From Nocardia carnea NBRC 14403 (GTDB lineage Bacteria > Actinomycetota > Actinomycetes > Mycobacteriales > Mycobacteriaceae), in contig NZ_BAFV01000018.1 of the NCBI RefSeq assembly GCF_000308515.1, positions 124,001-188,000 of the forward strand: 64,000 bases of DNA, written 5' to 3'. This document shows positions 1-7,581 of this stretch, in pieces. Position 1 is the first letter of the stretch. Each line of letters begins with the position of its first letter. Below the pieces are notes generated by a model. The model searched no databases and had not been told where the DNA came from. It saw nothing but the letters and a program-made list of their open reading frames with translations. Both the position numbers and the translations under genes were made by a program.

Positions 1-1
1 G

Positions 2-298
2 GAAGCCGAGAACCTCCTCGCCGCCCATCCCGCGGTCGCGGATGTGGCGGTGATCGGTGTGCCGGACGAGGAGATGGGGGAGGCGGTGAAGGCGGTGATC
101 CAACCGGCCGACCCGGCCACCGCGAGCGATGCCCTGGCCGCCGACCTCATGGTTTTCTGCCGTACCGAACTGGCGGCCTACAAATGCCCCCGCTCGATCG
201 ACTTCACCGACGAACTGCCCCGCGACCCGAGCGGCAAGCTCTACAAGCGGCGCCTCCGTGAGTCGTACTGGAAGGATCACGAGAACCTGATCATCTGA
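2..298 (+). CDS. Acyl-CoA synthetase (AMP-binding), C-terminal fragment
   Basis: This is the last 98 codons of a gene that begins before the window; the frame is open from base 2 to the TGA at 296-298. The peptide has the C-terminal subdomain of ANL adenylate-forming enzymes: the [17 protein letters not shown] stretch, then [16 protein letters not shown], and near the end [14 protein letters not shown], which carries the lysine that catalyses adenylation in this family. Such enzymes activate a carboxylic acid as acyl-AMP and pass it to CoA. The substrate cannot be read from this part. It converges on the alpha/beta hydrolase that ends at 326, so it is not part of the next operon. Confidence 0.9.
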   Translation, partial: EAENLLAAHPAVADVAVIGVPDEEMGEAVKAVIQPADPATASDALAADLMVFCRTELAAYKCPRSIDFTDELPRDPSGKLYKRRLRESYWKDHENLII

Positions 299-325
299 TC
301 CGGCGAAGTCGGGTCCGGGCGCCGT

Positions 326-946
326 TCAGCGAACCGGGATTTCGAGTCCTCGGGTCAGCTGGTGTGGGGCTTGCAGATGCACCGCGTGGCTCACGCCCGG
401 CAACACACGCCATCCGGTTCCGAGCGTGGCGGCGAGGGTGCGGACGGAGCTGTGGCGTGCCGGGGAGGATCGTTCGCCGACGGTCAACGTGATCCGATGC
501 GCCAGTGGGCCGACCGGTCTGGGTTCGAAAGCGCGGAACATCGCCAGTTCGCCGGCGACGATTTCCGGTGATGCGGTGGTGAGGTCCGGTGTCCAGGCCG
601 ACCCGTAGAGAGCACGCCCGAAACCGGGCACACCGTCACGCCGGAACGCGGCCGCGACCTCGTCGAGTAATCCGGGCGCCAGTGAGCCGGCAGCCGGTTC
701 GTGCAGCAGCGCACCGGTGAACTCGACACCCCGCGCCGCCAACTCCAAACCCAGGGTGGCCCCACCGCTGACTCCGATCACGAACGCCCCCTCGCACAGC
801 GGTGTGAGGGCGGCGATCTCGGTGTCCATATCCCCGGATTGCGGCCGGTCGGGGCGGTGGACTTCCACGGACGTACCGAGCGCGGCGACCGCCCCCGCCC
901 ACACCCGGCTGTCCGTGGCCACCCCGTGGATCAGCACGACCCTCAT
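326..946 (-). CDS. Small alpha/beta hydrolase, last gene of the cyanurate/biuret operon
   Basis: This 206-residue protein has a compact alpha/beta hydrolase fold. VVLIHG at residues 3-8 supplies the oxyanion region, GVSGG places the nucleophile serine at about residue 60, and GVSHAVH near residue 187 supplies the histidine. It has no signal peptide. Its ATG (944-946) overlaps the TGA of the biuret hydrolase gene by four bases, so it is translationally coupled to it. No known step of cyanurate breakdown uses this fold: carboxybiuret decarboxylation and allophanate hydrolysis are done by other families. Its substrate is therefore unknown. It could remove a downstream intermediate or open a related amide or ester. 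Hydrolase fold is sure; role is not. Confidence 0.85.
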   Translation of the reverse strand: MRVVLIHGVATDSRVWAGAVAALGTSVEVHRPDRPQSGDMDTEIAALTPLCEGAFVIGVSGGATLGLELAARGVEFTGALLHEPAAGSLAPGLLDEVAAAFRRDGVPGFGRALYGSAWTPDLTTASPEIVAGELAMFRAFEPRPVGPLAHRITLTVGERSSPARHSSVRTLAATLGTGWRVLPGVSHAVHLQAPHQLTRGLEIPVR

Positions 947-1644
947 GCGGTGACGGTCTGCTTACCGAGCGCGGTGAGCAACTGGTCGGAGGTGGCGACC
1001 GCTCCGAAGATCCCGCCCTGCATAGTCACCATGCTCAGCGCCGCCTCGTGGTGCTTTCTCTCGGTAGCACCGGTGCAATCGGAGAGCACCAGGCATTCGT
1101 AACCGCGGTCGTTGGCTTCGCGCATGGTGGTGTGCACGCAGACATCGGTGGTGATGCCGGTCAAGATGATGTGGGTGATACCGGCACCGCGCAGCAGCAG
1201 GTCGAGGTCGGTGGCGTAGAAGGCGCCCTTGCCCGGTTTGTCGACGATCGGTTCGCCGGGGATCGGGGCGACCTCGGGCACGATCTCCCAGCCCGGTTCG
1301 CCGCGAACCAGGATGCGCCCGCACGGGCCGGCGCTGCCGATTTCGGCGCCGACCTGCGCGGATCGCCAGCGCTTGTTCGCGGGCAGGTCGGACAGGTCGG
1401 GCCGGTGCCCTTCACGGGTGTGGATGATGGTGAGGCCTAGTTCGCGGGCGGCCGCGAGAACGCGTGCGGTGGGTTCCAGACCCGCTCGGGTGAGCGCCAG
1501 GTCGTACCCCATCTGGTCGACATAGCCGCCGGGGCCGCAGAAATCGGTCTGCCAGTCGATCAGCAGCAGTGCGGTGCGCGCCGGCTCGATCGGGCCGTCG
1601 AAGGGCCAGGTGTAGGGGGTAGCGTCCACGGTGGTGATGGTCAT
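943..1644 (-). CDS. biuH: Biuret hydrolase (isochorismatase-like cysteine hydrolase)
   Basis: This 233-residue member of the isochorismatase-like cysteine hydrolases is predicted to convert biuret to allophanate plus ammonia in the cytosol. The likely catalytic triad is D30 (in LLIDWQTDFC), K136 (VDKPGKGAF) and C169 (TTDVCVHTT). These sit exactly six positions before the D36-K142-C175 triad I recall for the Rhizobium leguminosarum enzyme. The stretches HTREGHRPDLSDLPANKRW and REANDRGYEC are also typical of biuret hydrolases rather than of isochorismatase or nicotinamidase. The ATG at 1644 overlaps the permease stop as ATGA. A longer in-frame extension to 1788 reads as permease sequence in the wrong frame and was not used. 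Confidence 0.92.
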   Translation of the reverse strand: MTITTVDATPYTWPFDGPIEPARTALLLIDWQTDFCGPGGYVDQMGYDLALTRAGLEPTARVLAAARELGLTIIHTREGHRPDLSDLPANKRWRSAQVGAEIGSAGPCGRILVRGEPGWEIVPEVAPIPGEPIVDKPGKGAFYATDLDLLLRGAGITHIILTGITTDVCVHTTMREANDRGYECLVLSDCTGATERKHHEAALSMVTMQGGIFGAVATSDQLLTALGKQTVTA

Positions 1645-2954
1645 GCGGGAATCTCCTTGTTGCTTCGCGCGGTGCGAGTCGCGCAGAGGGTGAGGATCAG
1701 GGCGGCGGCCACGAAACCGATAACCGCATCGGACAGCCAGGGCGCGAACGCGTGGGTGATCAGGGCGGCGACGGCCCCACCGGCCCACGCGGTGAATGCC
1801 GGCCAGTGCCAGCGGGTTTCACGGTTCGCGGCACCGAGGCCGAAGCGGGGCAGGATCAGCTGGTCGAGGATGACCACCGCGCCGATCGGCGGCACGATCA
1901 CTCCCAGCAGGTTGAGCCACTGCTCGAAATACGACCAGATCCCGGCCACCGCGAGCACCACACCGACGGCGCCGAGGATCAGGGTGAGCCGCCGCATCGT
2001 GCCGCCGGAGAGCTGGCTCCAGCCCACGGCGCCGTTGTAGAGGCAGTGCGCGCAAACCGAGCCCAGATTGATGAACACGAACGCCACCGCCAGCGGAACC
2101 AGCAGGCCACCGTGGCCGACCAGCAGGCCGAGGAAGTTACCGCCGTCCGCCGCCGGATCGGCGCTACCGCCGAGCGCGACCACCAGGCCGCCGATCACCA
2201 GTGCGATCGAATTACCGACCGGGAACGCCGACGCCGCGGCAAGGAAGGCCTCCCGGCCGTTACGGGACCAGCGGGTGAAATCGGCGGTCATGGTGCCGGA
2301 GTCGATGAACGAGGCGATCACCAGCGTTACCGCGGCACCGAAGCTCATGGCCGCTGCGCCCGCGCTGCCCTGATAGGAGGTGGGCGAACCGCCGCCGTCG
2401 GCGACGGCCAGCCCGATCGCGACCAGCCCGAGTATCACGTAGACCGGCGCCGCGACCAGGCCGATTGCCGACAGTGCCCGGATCCCCAGCAGCGTTACCC
2501 CGATGAACGCGATACCGGCGGCGAGCGCGGTGAACTGTTCGTGCCAGCCGAGGGTGTCGTGCAGGATCGCCCCGGCCATCCCGGTCTGGAAGGCGAACCA
2601 GCCGATGACGATGGTCGCCAGGAACGCCGACGGCAGGAAAGCCCCGGCCTTACCGAAGCTTTCCGCGGCGGTGAGTGCGAAGTTCTTACCGCTGCGTCCG
2701 GCGATCACGCTGAGCGCGCCGACATACAGCATCATGCAGATATTGCCGGCAGCGATGGCGAGCATGCCGAGCCAGAAGCCGAGCGAATACACGATCAGTC
2801 CGCCGAAGATGGCGCAGGTCAGCACCATCGGGAAACCGAACCAGACCGCGGATACCGAGCCTAGTCCGCGCCGGCGGTCGGCGGGGACCGGGCGATCTTC
2901 GTACTCCTCTATCTCCCAGGCATTCTCGGTATCGCTGATAGTTGTGGTGCTCAT
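1641..2954 (-). CDS. NCS1-family cytosine/purine permease
   Basis: This 437-residue integral membrane protein has about twelve hydrophobic helices and belongs to the nucleobase:cation symporter-1 family. Sequence typical of the family includes the start of TM1 (SAVWFGFPMVLTCAIFGG), GRSGKNFALTAAESFG in the first loops and SFIDSGTMTADFTRWSRNGREA in the middle. It sits between the ring-opening amidohydrolase and the biuret hydrolase, both joined to it by ATGA overlaps. That context suggests import of cyanuric acid, biuret or a pyrimidine; the substrate cannot be told from sequence alone. The ATG at 2954 was chosen because the overlap matches the other junctions and the product then begins with a normal soluble N-terminus. 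Confidence 0.9.
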   Translation of the reverse strand: MSTTTISDTENAWEIEEYEDRPVPADRRRGLGSVSAVWFGFPMVLTCAIFGGLIVYSLGFWLGMLAIAAGNICMMLYVGALSVIAGRSGKNFALTAAESFGKAGAFLPSAFLATIVIGWFAFQTGMAGAILHDTLGWHEQFTALAAGIAFIGVTLLGIRALSAIGLVAAPVYVILGLVAIGLAVADGGGSPTSYQGSAGAAAMSFGAAVTLVIASFIDSGTMTADFTRWSRNGREAFLAAASAFPVGNSIALVIGGLVVALGGSADPAADGGNFLGLLVGHGGLLVPLAVAFVFINLGSVCAHCLYNGAVGWSQLSGGTMRRLTLILGAVGVVLAVAGIWSYFEQWLNLLGVIVPPIGAVVILDQLILPRFGLGAANRETRWHWPAFTAWAGGAVAALITHAFAPWLSDAVIGFVAAALILTLCATRTARSNKEIPA

Positions 2955-4009
2955 AACGCGTCGTTCCGATCGGGAGTGGGGAGTTCGTAGATCACGGTGA
3001 TGCTGCCGCCGCCCGGCGGGCCTTGGTGTTCGGCGCCGCCGGAGACGTACACGGCGCCGTCGCCTTTGAGGGCGGCCAGCAGGCCACCGACCGCGGCGCG
3101 GGCGTGGCGGGTGGCGTTGATATCGGAATCGGTGAGCATGGTGTGGCGTAGCCCGCGCACGGAACCGGTGGGGTCGGCTTCGGCCTTGGCGAAGATCTGG
3201 CGCACCGTGCCCCCCGCGGCCGCGACCCGGTCCAGTAGTTGCTGCACCGAGGCGAGGTCGATGGCGTCGGCCATATGACCGTGTACCGCGCGCAACGGGT
3301 TCGCCGCGGTGGGACTTTCGGCGACGACCAGGATATGGCAGTCGTCGAGTTCGGCGCCCGCGCTGGCCGAGGCGCGGGCCGACCATATGCCGGCCTCTCC
3401 GGCGAGCGCGCCGAGCGCGGTTTCCCGATCGCATTCGCCCAGCGCCACTGCGATTCCGAGCGCGCTCGCCGCCCGGGAGAAGCCCATCGACGCGTAGGTG
3501 TCGGTCGCGACCGGGGATTGCCCGGCGGTGTGCAGCGCGGCAATGGTGTCCGAGGTCAGCAGCGGGCATTTCACCAGCACCAGGTGGACGTCGGCGGGTG
3601 TGACGCCGAGTTCGGCCAGCAGTTTCCCGACCGTATCGGCGACGGTATCCACCTGCGCCGCGCGTCCGATCTCTGCCGGTTCGAGCGCGCGGCTGCGCCG
3701 GGCCGCCGCGACCAGACCGCGATCGAAACCGGGATGGTGCGTCTCGTCGCGGACGAACAGGTTCACATGCGGGCTCAGCACGCCCTCGGTTCCGCCGGAG
3801 AACACGGTGACGGCGGACTCCGGGATCCGCGGCTCCCAGACCGCGGCGGCGAGGCCGCGGCTGAAATCGTTGACGCAGCCGTTGCCTTCCGTCTTGCCGA
3901 TCACCGATACGAGATCAGTTGTCCGGTAGCCGGATTCGGCCAGCGCTCGAAAGGGTTCGGTGTCGCCGGGATCGGCGGTGGGCACGGTCAGCAGGGCGAT
4001 ACCGGTCAT
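2951..4009 (-). CDS. Ring-opening amidohydrolase: cyanuric acid amidohydrolase (AtzD/TrzD) or barbiturase
   Basis: This 352-residue enzyme belongs to the cyanuric acid hydrolase/barbiturase family, a fold with three similar domains each carrying a Ser-Lys pair. Visible pairs are K39 (IGKTEGNGCVNDFSR) with S71 (VFSGGTEG); the lysine of LVLVKCPLL with the serine of ASMGFSRAAS; and the lysine of IFAKAEADPTGS with the serine of YVSGGAEHQGPPGG. Family members hydrolyse the s-triazine ring of cyanurate to carboxybiuret, or barbiturate to ureidomalonate. The biuret hydrolase two genes downstream argues for cyanurate. The two nucleobase-type permeases would fit either substrate, so barbiturase stays possible. 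Both ends overlap neighbours as ATGA. Confidence 0.92.
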   Translation of the reverse strand: MTGIALLTVPTADPGDTEPFRALAESGYRTTDLVSVIGKTEGNGCVNDFSRGLAAAVWEPRIPESAVTVFSGGTEGVLSPHVNLFVRDETHHPGFDRGLVAAARRSRALEPAEIGRAAQVDTVADTVGKLLAELGVTPADVHLVLVKCPLLTSDTIAALHTAGQSPVATDTYASMGFSRAASALGIAVALGECDRETALGALAGEAGIWSARASASAGAELDDCHILVVAESPTAANPLRAVHGHMADAIDLASVQQLLDRVAAAGGTVRQIFAKAEADPTGSVRGLRHTMLTDSDINATRHARAAVGGLLAALKGDGAVYVSGGAEHQGPPGGGSITVIYELPTPDRNDAL

Positions 4010-5331
4010 GCGGCGGTCTCCTCGGAGGTCCGGAGTAGGTGGTTGAACAGCAGATTCAGGACGAACGCCACGATGACCGTGCTGGTGATCGCGCCCCCGG
4101 CGATGATCCGCACCGACGACGGCAGCCCGTCGTACACTTCCGGCGCGACCACCGGGATCATCCCGACACCCATCGCCAGCGAGACCACGAGCAGGTTGTC
4201 GTTGCGGGAGTAGTCCACCCGTGCGAGCGTGGCGATCCCGACGCCCGCGACCGTGGCGAACATGACCAGGCTCACCGAGCCGATCACCGGACCCGGCAGG
4301 TTGGCCACCACCTCGCCCATCTTCGGCACCAGACCCAGCGCGACCAGCAGACCACCGGCCACGGCGACCGCACCCCGGCTCGCCACCCCGGTCATCCGCA
4401 CCAGACTCACGTTCTGGGCGAAGATCGTGTCCGGGAACGAGGTCAGGAACCCGGCCAGCACCGCGGAGGCGCCGTCGGCGCTCAACCCGCGGGCCAGTTG
4501 CTTCTGGTCCAGCGGCCGCCCGAGGTTATCGGCGGTGGCCATCAGGTAGGCGGTGGATTCGGTGAAGATCACCAGCATCACCAGGCACATCGAGATGATT
4601 CCGGCGATGGGGAAGGTCGGGGTGCCGAACAGGAACGGGTTCGGCAGGCCGAACCAGTCGGCACTGCCCACGGCACTGAAATCGGTGAGTGAGAGCGCGG
4701 CGGCGGCGAGCGTGCCCAGCACCAGCGCGATGAGTACCGCCGACTGCGCAATGAGCCCGCGACCGTATTTCATCAGGGCGATGATCGTCAGCACCACGCC
4801 CGCCGCCAGCGCCAGCGGCGCCCCGCCCGCCGGTTCGTCGCCGAAGGTCATGGATACGGCCTTGCCGATCAGCGACAGCCCGATCATCGTGACTGCGGCC
4901 CCGCGCACCATCGGCGGGAAGAACCGCACCAGTTTGGAGAACGGCACCGCGACCAGCATCCCGAAGATCCCGGCCGCGATCATCGCGCCGTACACGGCGG
5001 ACAGCCCGTACTCCTCACCGATCAGGATCATCGGCGTCACCGCGGTGAACGAGGCCCCCGCCACCACCGGCATCCGCGCTCCCAACAGTTTCCCGATACC
5101 GAGGGCCTGTACGAGTGTGATGACACCGGCGACCAGCAGGTCGGCATTCACCAGGGTCGCGATGGTGGAGGTGTCCAGGCCCAGCGCGGCACCGAATACG
5201 AGCGGCACCGCGACGCAGCCGGTGTACATGACGAGCACATGCTGGACACCGAAAAGCGCTGTGCGCCAGAAGGGGAGCGGGGGAGCAGGGGGAAGTGGCG
5301 GCGAGTGGGTCGGAGCGGCGTCGGTGGACAT
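4006..5331 (-). CDS. NCS2-family xanthine/uracil permease, first gene of the operon
   Basis: This 441-residue membrane protein has 12-14 hydrophobic segments. It matches the nucleobase:cation symporter-2 (uracil/xanthine permease) family: FGVQHVLVMYTGCVAVPLVF at TM1, PVVAGASFTAVTPM in the TM3 region, and the NVSLVRMTGVASRGA and GPVIGSVSLVMF segments of the core. It is the first gene of the five-gene operon and carries two GntR-type palindromes in its leader. A second permease of a different family in the same operon is unusual and suggests two nitrogen-rich substrates. The ATG at 5331 was chosen over an in-frame ATG at 5382, because the latter would translate through the operator palindrome and add a Cys/Arg-rich N-terminus unlike the family. 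Confidence 0.9.
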   Translation of the reverse strand: MSTDAAPTHSPPLPPAPPLPFWRTALFGVQHVLVMYTGCVAVPLVFGAALGLDTSTIATLVNADLLVAGVITLVQALGIGKLLGARMPVVAGASFTAVTPMILIGEEYGLSAVYGAMIAAGIFGMLVAVPFSKLVRFFPPMVRGAAVTMIGLSLIGKAVSMTFGDEPAGGAPLALAAGVVLTIIALMKYGRGLIAQSAVLIALVLGTLAAAALSLTDFSAVGSADWFGLPNPFLFGTPTFPIAGIISMCLVMLVIFTESTAYLMATADNLGRPLDQKQLARGLSADGASAVLAGFLTSFPDTIFAQNVSLVRMTGVASRGAVAVAGGLLVALGLVPKMGEVVANLPGPVIGSVSLVMFATVAGVGIATLARVDYSRNDNLLVVSLAMGVGMIPVVAPEVYDGLPSSVRIIAGGAITSTVIVAFVLNLLFNHLLRTSEETAA

Positions 5332-5372
5332 AGGACCTGGCCTCAGGCAGAAGAAACAAGCAACACCCGAAT

Positions 5373-5382
5373 TTGTATACAA
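5373..5382. promoter_or_regulatory. GntR/FCD operator, proximal copy
   Basis: A perfect TTGTATACAA palindrome lies 42 bp before the start of the NCS2 permease gene. It is embedded in the 14-base word GAATTTGTATACAA (5369-5382), which occurs again at 5453-5466. FCD-type GntR regulators commonly bind TNGTNNNACNA-like palindromes, and one is encoded just upstream. A further inverted repeat, CAACG-TTT-CGTTG, abuts it at 5384-5396. Assignment to this regulator is inferred from position and symmetry. Confidence 0.75.
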
Positions 5383-5456
5383 ACAACGTTTCGTTGATGT
5401 TGCTCAGCGTTCCATTGCGGTGAACACTCCAGTTGACATTCCCGGGCGCTGAGAAT

Positions 5457-5466
5457 TTGTATACAA
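5457..5466. promoter_or_regulatory. GntR/FCD operator, distal copy
   Basis: This is the second exact TTGTATACAA palindrome, within the same 14-base word as the proximal copy. The two centres are 84 bp apart, which equals eight turns of B-DNA at 10.5 bp per turn, so both sites would face the same side of the helix. This would allow bridging of two repressor dimers by a DNA loop over the promoter. The copy lies 49 bp after the stop of the GntR gene. Confidence 0.72.
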
Positions 5467-5514
5467 GAACCGGCGTCCGATCCGCTGGGAGTGGGCCGCG
5501 CTGCCGATCGTGGG

Positions 5515-6180
5515 TTATTTCGGGGTGCTGTCCGTATCCAGATCCGTGAGCAGGTCTTCGTCCCGGGCGATGTGCTCGTCCATCAGATAGCCCGCCTGCG
5601 CCGGAGAGCCGTTGAGAATCGCTTGCGCGATCGCGGCGTGATCACTCCACGAGGTGTGGGTCCGGGTGTCCAGCCGCTGGCCGAAGATCCATGAGACCCG
5701 CTCGAGTATCTGCTCCAACATGACCTGCAACTGCTGATTACCCGACGCCTCGGCCACCAGTCTGTGGAAACGCAGGGTCAACGCCGGCAGTTCGTCGTGG
5801 GCATGCTGAATATCCGCCGCCCGCCCGAGCTCCACCGCCCGCGCCAGCTCACCGGCCGCAGCGCCGCCCCGGTTCCGCGCGGCCAGTTGCGCGGCGAGCA
5901 CTTCCAGCCCCCGCCGGATCTGCACCAGCTCCCGGGCCGCCGAACCCGACGGCGCGGATACGGTCGCCCCCCGATAGCGGACGAGCGTGACGAAACCTTC
6001 GCTCTGCAACTGCGACAGGGCCTCACGCACCGGTATCCGGGACACCCCGAAACGTTCGGCGAGGTCCACCTCGCGCAGACGGTCGCCGGGAGCGAGCCGG
6101 CCGGCGAGGATATCCGCCCGCAGCGCGTCCGCCACTGTCGCACGCGGCGAGGCCTGGTTGCTGTCCTGCGATCCGGTCAC
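5515..6180 (-). CDS. GntR-family transcriptional regulator, FCD subfamily
   Basis: This 221-residue regulator has a winged-helix domain at about residues 12-75, with the typical motif LAERFGVSRIPVREALSQLQSEGFV. A C-terminal all-helical FCD domain follows at about 85-205. The FCD metal/ligand histidines are visible in LRFHRLVAEASGN, SWSDHAAIAQAI and MDEHIARDEDL. It lies upstream of, and in the same direction as, the cyanurate/biuret operon. The 183-bp gap between them holds two identical palindromes of the kind these proteins bind. It probably represses the operon and is released by a pathway ligand. The gene reads from an ATG and has no other close neighbour upstream. Confidence 0.9.
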   Translation of the reverse strand: MTGSQDSNQASPRATVADALRADILAGRLAPGDRLREVDLAERFGVSRIPVREALSQLQSEGFVTLVRYRGATVSAPSGSAARELVQIRRGLEVLAAQLAARNRGGAAAGELARAVELGRAADIQHAHDELPALTLRFHRLVAEASGNQQLQVMLEQILERVSWIFGQRLDTRTHTSWSDHAAIAQAILNGSPAQAGYLMDEHIARDEDLLTDLDTDSTPK

Positions 6181-6448
6181 AGGACGAGCCTATTGGTCTT
6201 CGTGGCGGCACCTTCGTTGCGGCGCCGGTACAGCGCGCGAGCGGACGCCGGTACGTCGGCCTCCCCGCAAAGGCCGGCCAGGGCGGTGATTTCCGGCAGC
6301 GGCGCGAAACACCGATAGGTGAGCGGCGCTTCTCGGGGCCCACAACTGGGAATGGGCGGCGCGACGTGTCGCCCCCTATTCGTAACGACCCACGGTAGAA
6401 AGTCGATGGTCAAGCGACAGTTGAGCAGCGCGGGAGATGGGATTTCAT

Positions 6449-6814
6449 ATGAAGAGGACGACAATGGTCGCCGCACGTACTCTCGTCACCGCCGTTGCGG
6501 TTTCGGGATTTGCCACCGTGCTCGGTGCCGGGGCGGCTCAGGCCGCACCGCAGGACTGTACTGTCACGCGGGACCTGGTCGGCGCGTCGGCGACATGCCA
6601 CGACGACGGCCCCGCCGGCCGGGAGTACACGCTGATCGTCGAATGTTTCGGCTTGCACCCCGTGCCGAACGCCTTTCCGCTCATGGCCATCGGCCCGTAC
6701 CAGGGTTCCTGGGGTGGTTCTTTCGGACCGTCCGGCCACGGCACGGCCTCGTGCCTGGGACCGATGAGTGTCGGGACCGCGACGAACGCCTACGTCACGA
6801 TCTATCGGGACTGA
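6449..6814 (+). CDS. Small secreted protein, unknown function
   Basis: This 121-residue protein starts with a classical Sec signal peptide: basic MKRTTMVAARTL, a hydrophobic stretch, then GAGAAQAAP with likely cleavage after AQA. The mature part of about 90 residues has four cysteines (in PQDCTVT, ATCHDD, VECFG and ASCLG), consistent with two disulfides in a small extracellular fold. It is rich in Gly, Ser and aromatic residues in the second half. The ATG at 6449 is preceded at a good distance by GGAGATGGG; an in-frame ATG at 6437 lies inside this ribosome-binding site and was rejected. Single exported proteins of this size are common in Nocardia and mycobacteria. I do not recognise a family. 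Confidence 0.8.
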   Translation: MKRTTMVAARTLVTAVAVSGFATVLGAGAAQAAPQDCTVTRDLVGASATCHDDGPAGREYTLIVECFGLHPVPNAFPLMAIGPYQGSWGGSFGPSGHGTASCLGPMSVGTATNAYVTIYRD

Positions 6815-6819
6815 GCCGT

Positions 6820-6837
6820 CACGGCGACCACGCCGTG
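6820..6837. terminator. Hairpin between convergent genes
   Basis: A perfect 7-bp inverted repeat, CACGGCG-ACCA-CGCCGTG, starts five bases after the stop of the secreted-protein gene and ends eight bases before the stop of the convergent methyltransferase gene. It has no U-tract. The position suits a bidirectional transcription stop. Confidence 0.5.
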
Positions 6838-6845
6838 TGCAAGGT

Positions 6846-7580
6846 TCACCTGGGTGGCGTGGTTTCGAAGAGATTCAGTTTGTAGGTGGTGACCGGCGGC
6901 GGGAAGATCGCCCGCATCATTTTCATGCCCAAGCGGTAGCGCAGGGGCCAGGTGCGGGCGACAGCCGGTTGGGGAGAGGCGAAGGTCCGGGATTCGAGCA
7001 GGTGCACGCCGGATGGTTCGAGGGCGGCGGGATCGTCGCAGATCCATTCCATGCGGGCGGATACCTGCGTGAAGACCGGGTTGCGATCCTGGGTGCCCAT
7101 CATCGCCTTGCCGCCGGTGTCCAGGACCGAGCGGCTCCCCGGGAAACCTTCGGCGATCTGTCGCAGGGTGGTGTGCACGGTTTCGGCCGGGAAGTACAGC
7201 AGCACCGCTTCGCTCAGCAGGAACACCGGTCCGCCGGGTTCGCGGACCTGCTCGAACCAGCCGTCGTCGAGAATCGAGCCCTCGATCATCGTGTACCGGT
7301 CGCTGTCGGTGAAGAATCTGCGCCGCAGGGCCATGGTGTCGGGGAGGTCGAGGTCGAACCAGTGCAGGCGGCCGTTGTCGAGACGGTCGAAGCGGGTGGA
7401 CAGGCCGCAGCCGAGGTCTACCACGGTGGCATCGGGGTGTTCGGCCAGGTAACTGCGGACGTATCCGTCGAAGATCGACGCGCGCAGGACCGACCCCGCC
7501 GGCGACGGGCCGCGGAATTTTGCGAAGTCGTAGTCGATCGCGGCAACCAGTCTCGTCCAGCGGATGGGGCGGCAGGGCGT
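6846..7580 (-). CDS. Class I SAM-dependent O-methyltransferase (TcmP/leucine carboxyl methyltransferase-like), N-terminus missing
   Basis: From about base 7550 leftward the frame encodes a clear methyltransferase of the TcmP-like family. It has VDLGCGLSTRFDRLD (SAM-binding motif I), HWFDLDLPDTMALRRRFF, SEAVLLYFPAE and a C-terminal LRYRLGMKMMRAIFPPP. Family members have about 35-40 more residues before the AAIDYDF segment. Here the upstream frame runs without a credible ATG, GTG or TTG into the 3' end of the SsuD gene, which ends at 7582. The only in-frame ATG, at 7820, would put 80 residues of out-of-frame SsuD sequence at the front. The gene is therefore probably truncated or frameshifted at its 5' end. 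The left boundary is sure and the right boundary is nominal. Confidence 0.65.
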   Translation of the reverse strand, partial: TPCRPIRWTRLVAAIDYDFAKFRGPSPAGSVLRASIFDGYVRSYLAEHPDATVVDLGCGLSTRFDRLDNGRLHWFDLDLPDTMALRRRFFTDSDRYTMIEGSILDDGWFEQVREPGGPVFLLSEAVLLYFPAETVHTTLRQIAEGFPGSRSVLDTGGKAMMGTQDRNPVFTQVSARMEWICDDPAALEPSGVHLLESRTFASPQPAVARTWPLRYRLGMKMMRAIFPPPVTTYKLNLFETTPPR

Positions 7581-7581
7581 T

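Noticed and set aside
1752..2864. Long plus-strand open frame opposite the NCS1 permease gene
   Set aside because: The product is Arg/Gly/Asp-rich without family-like segments, and the opposite strand encodes a clear permease. Antisense frames of this kind are common in high-GC DNA.
2951..4009. Barbiturase as the firm call for the ring-opening amidohydrolase
   Set aside because: Kept only as an alternative: the biuret hydrolase in the same operon points to cyanurate, and no uracil/thymine dehydrogenase or ureidomalonase gene is present.
5433..5466. Plus-strand promoter with TTGACA at 5433-5438
   Set aside because: The hexamer is perfect, but no TATAAT-like hexamer lies at 16-18 bp, and downstream on the plus strand there is only the 3' end of the GntR gene.
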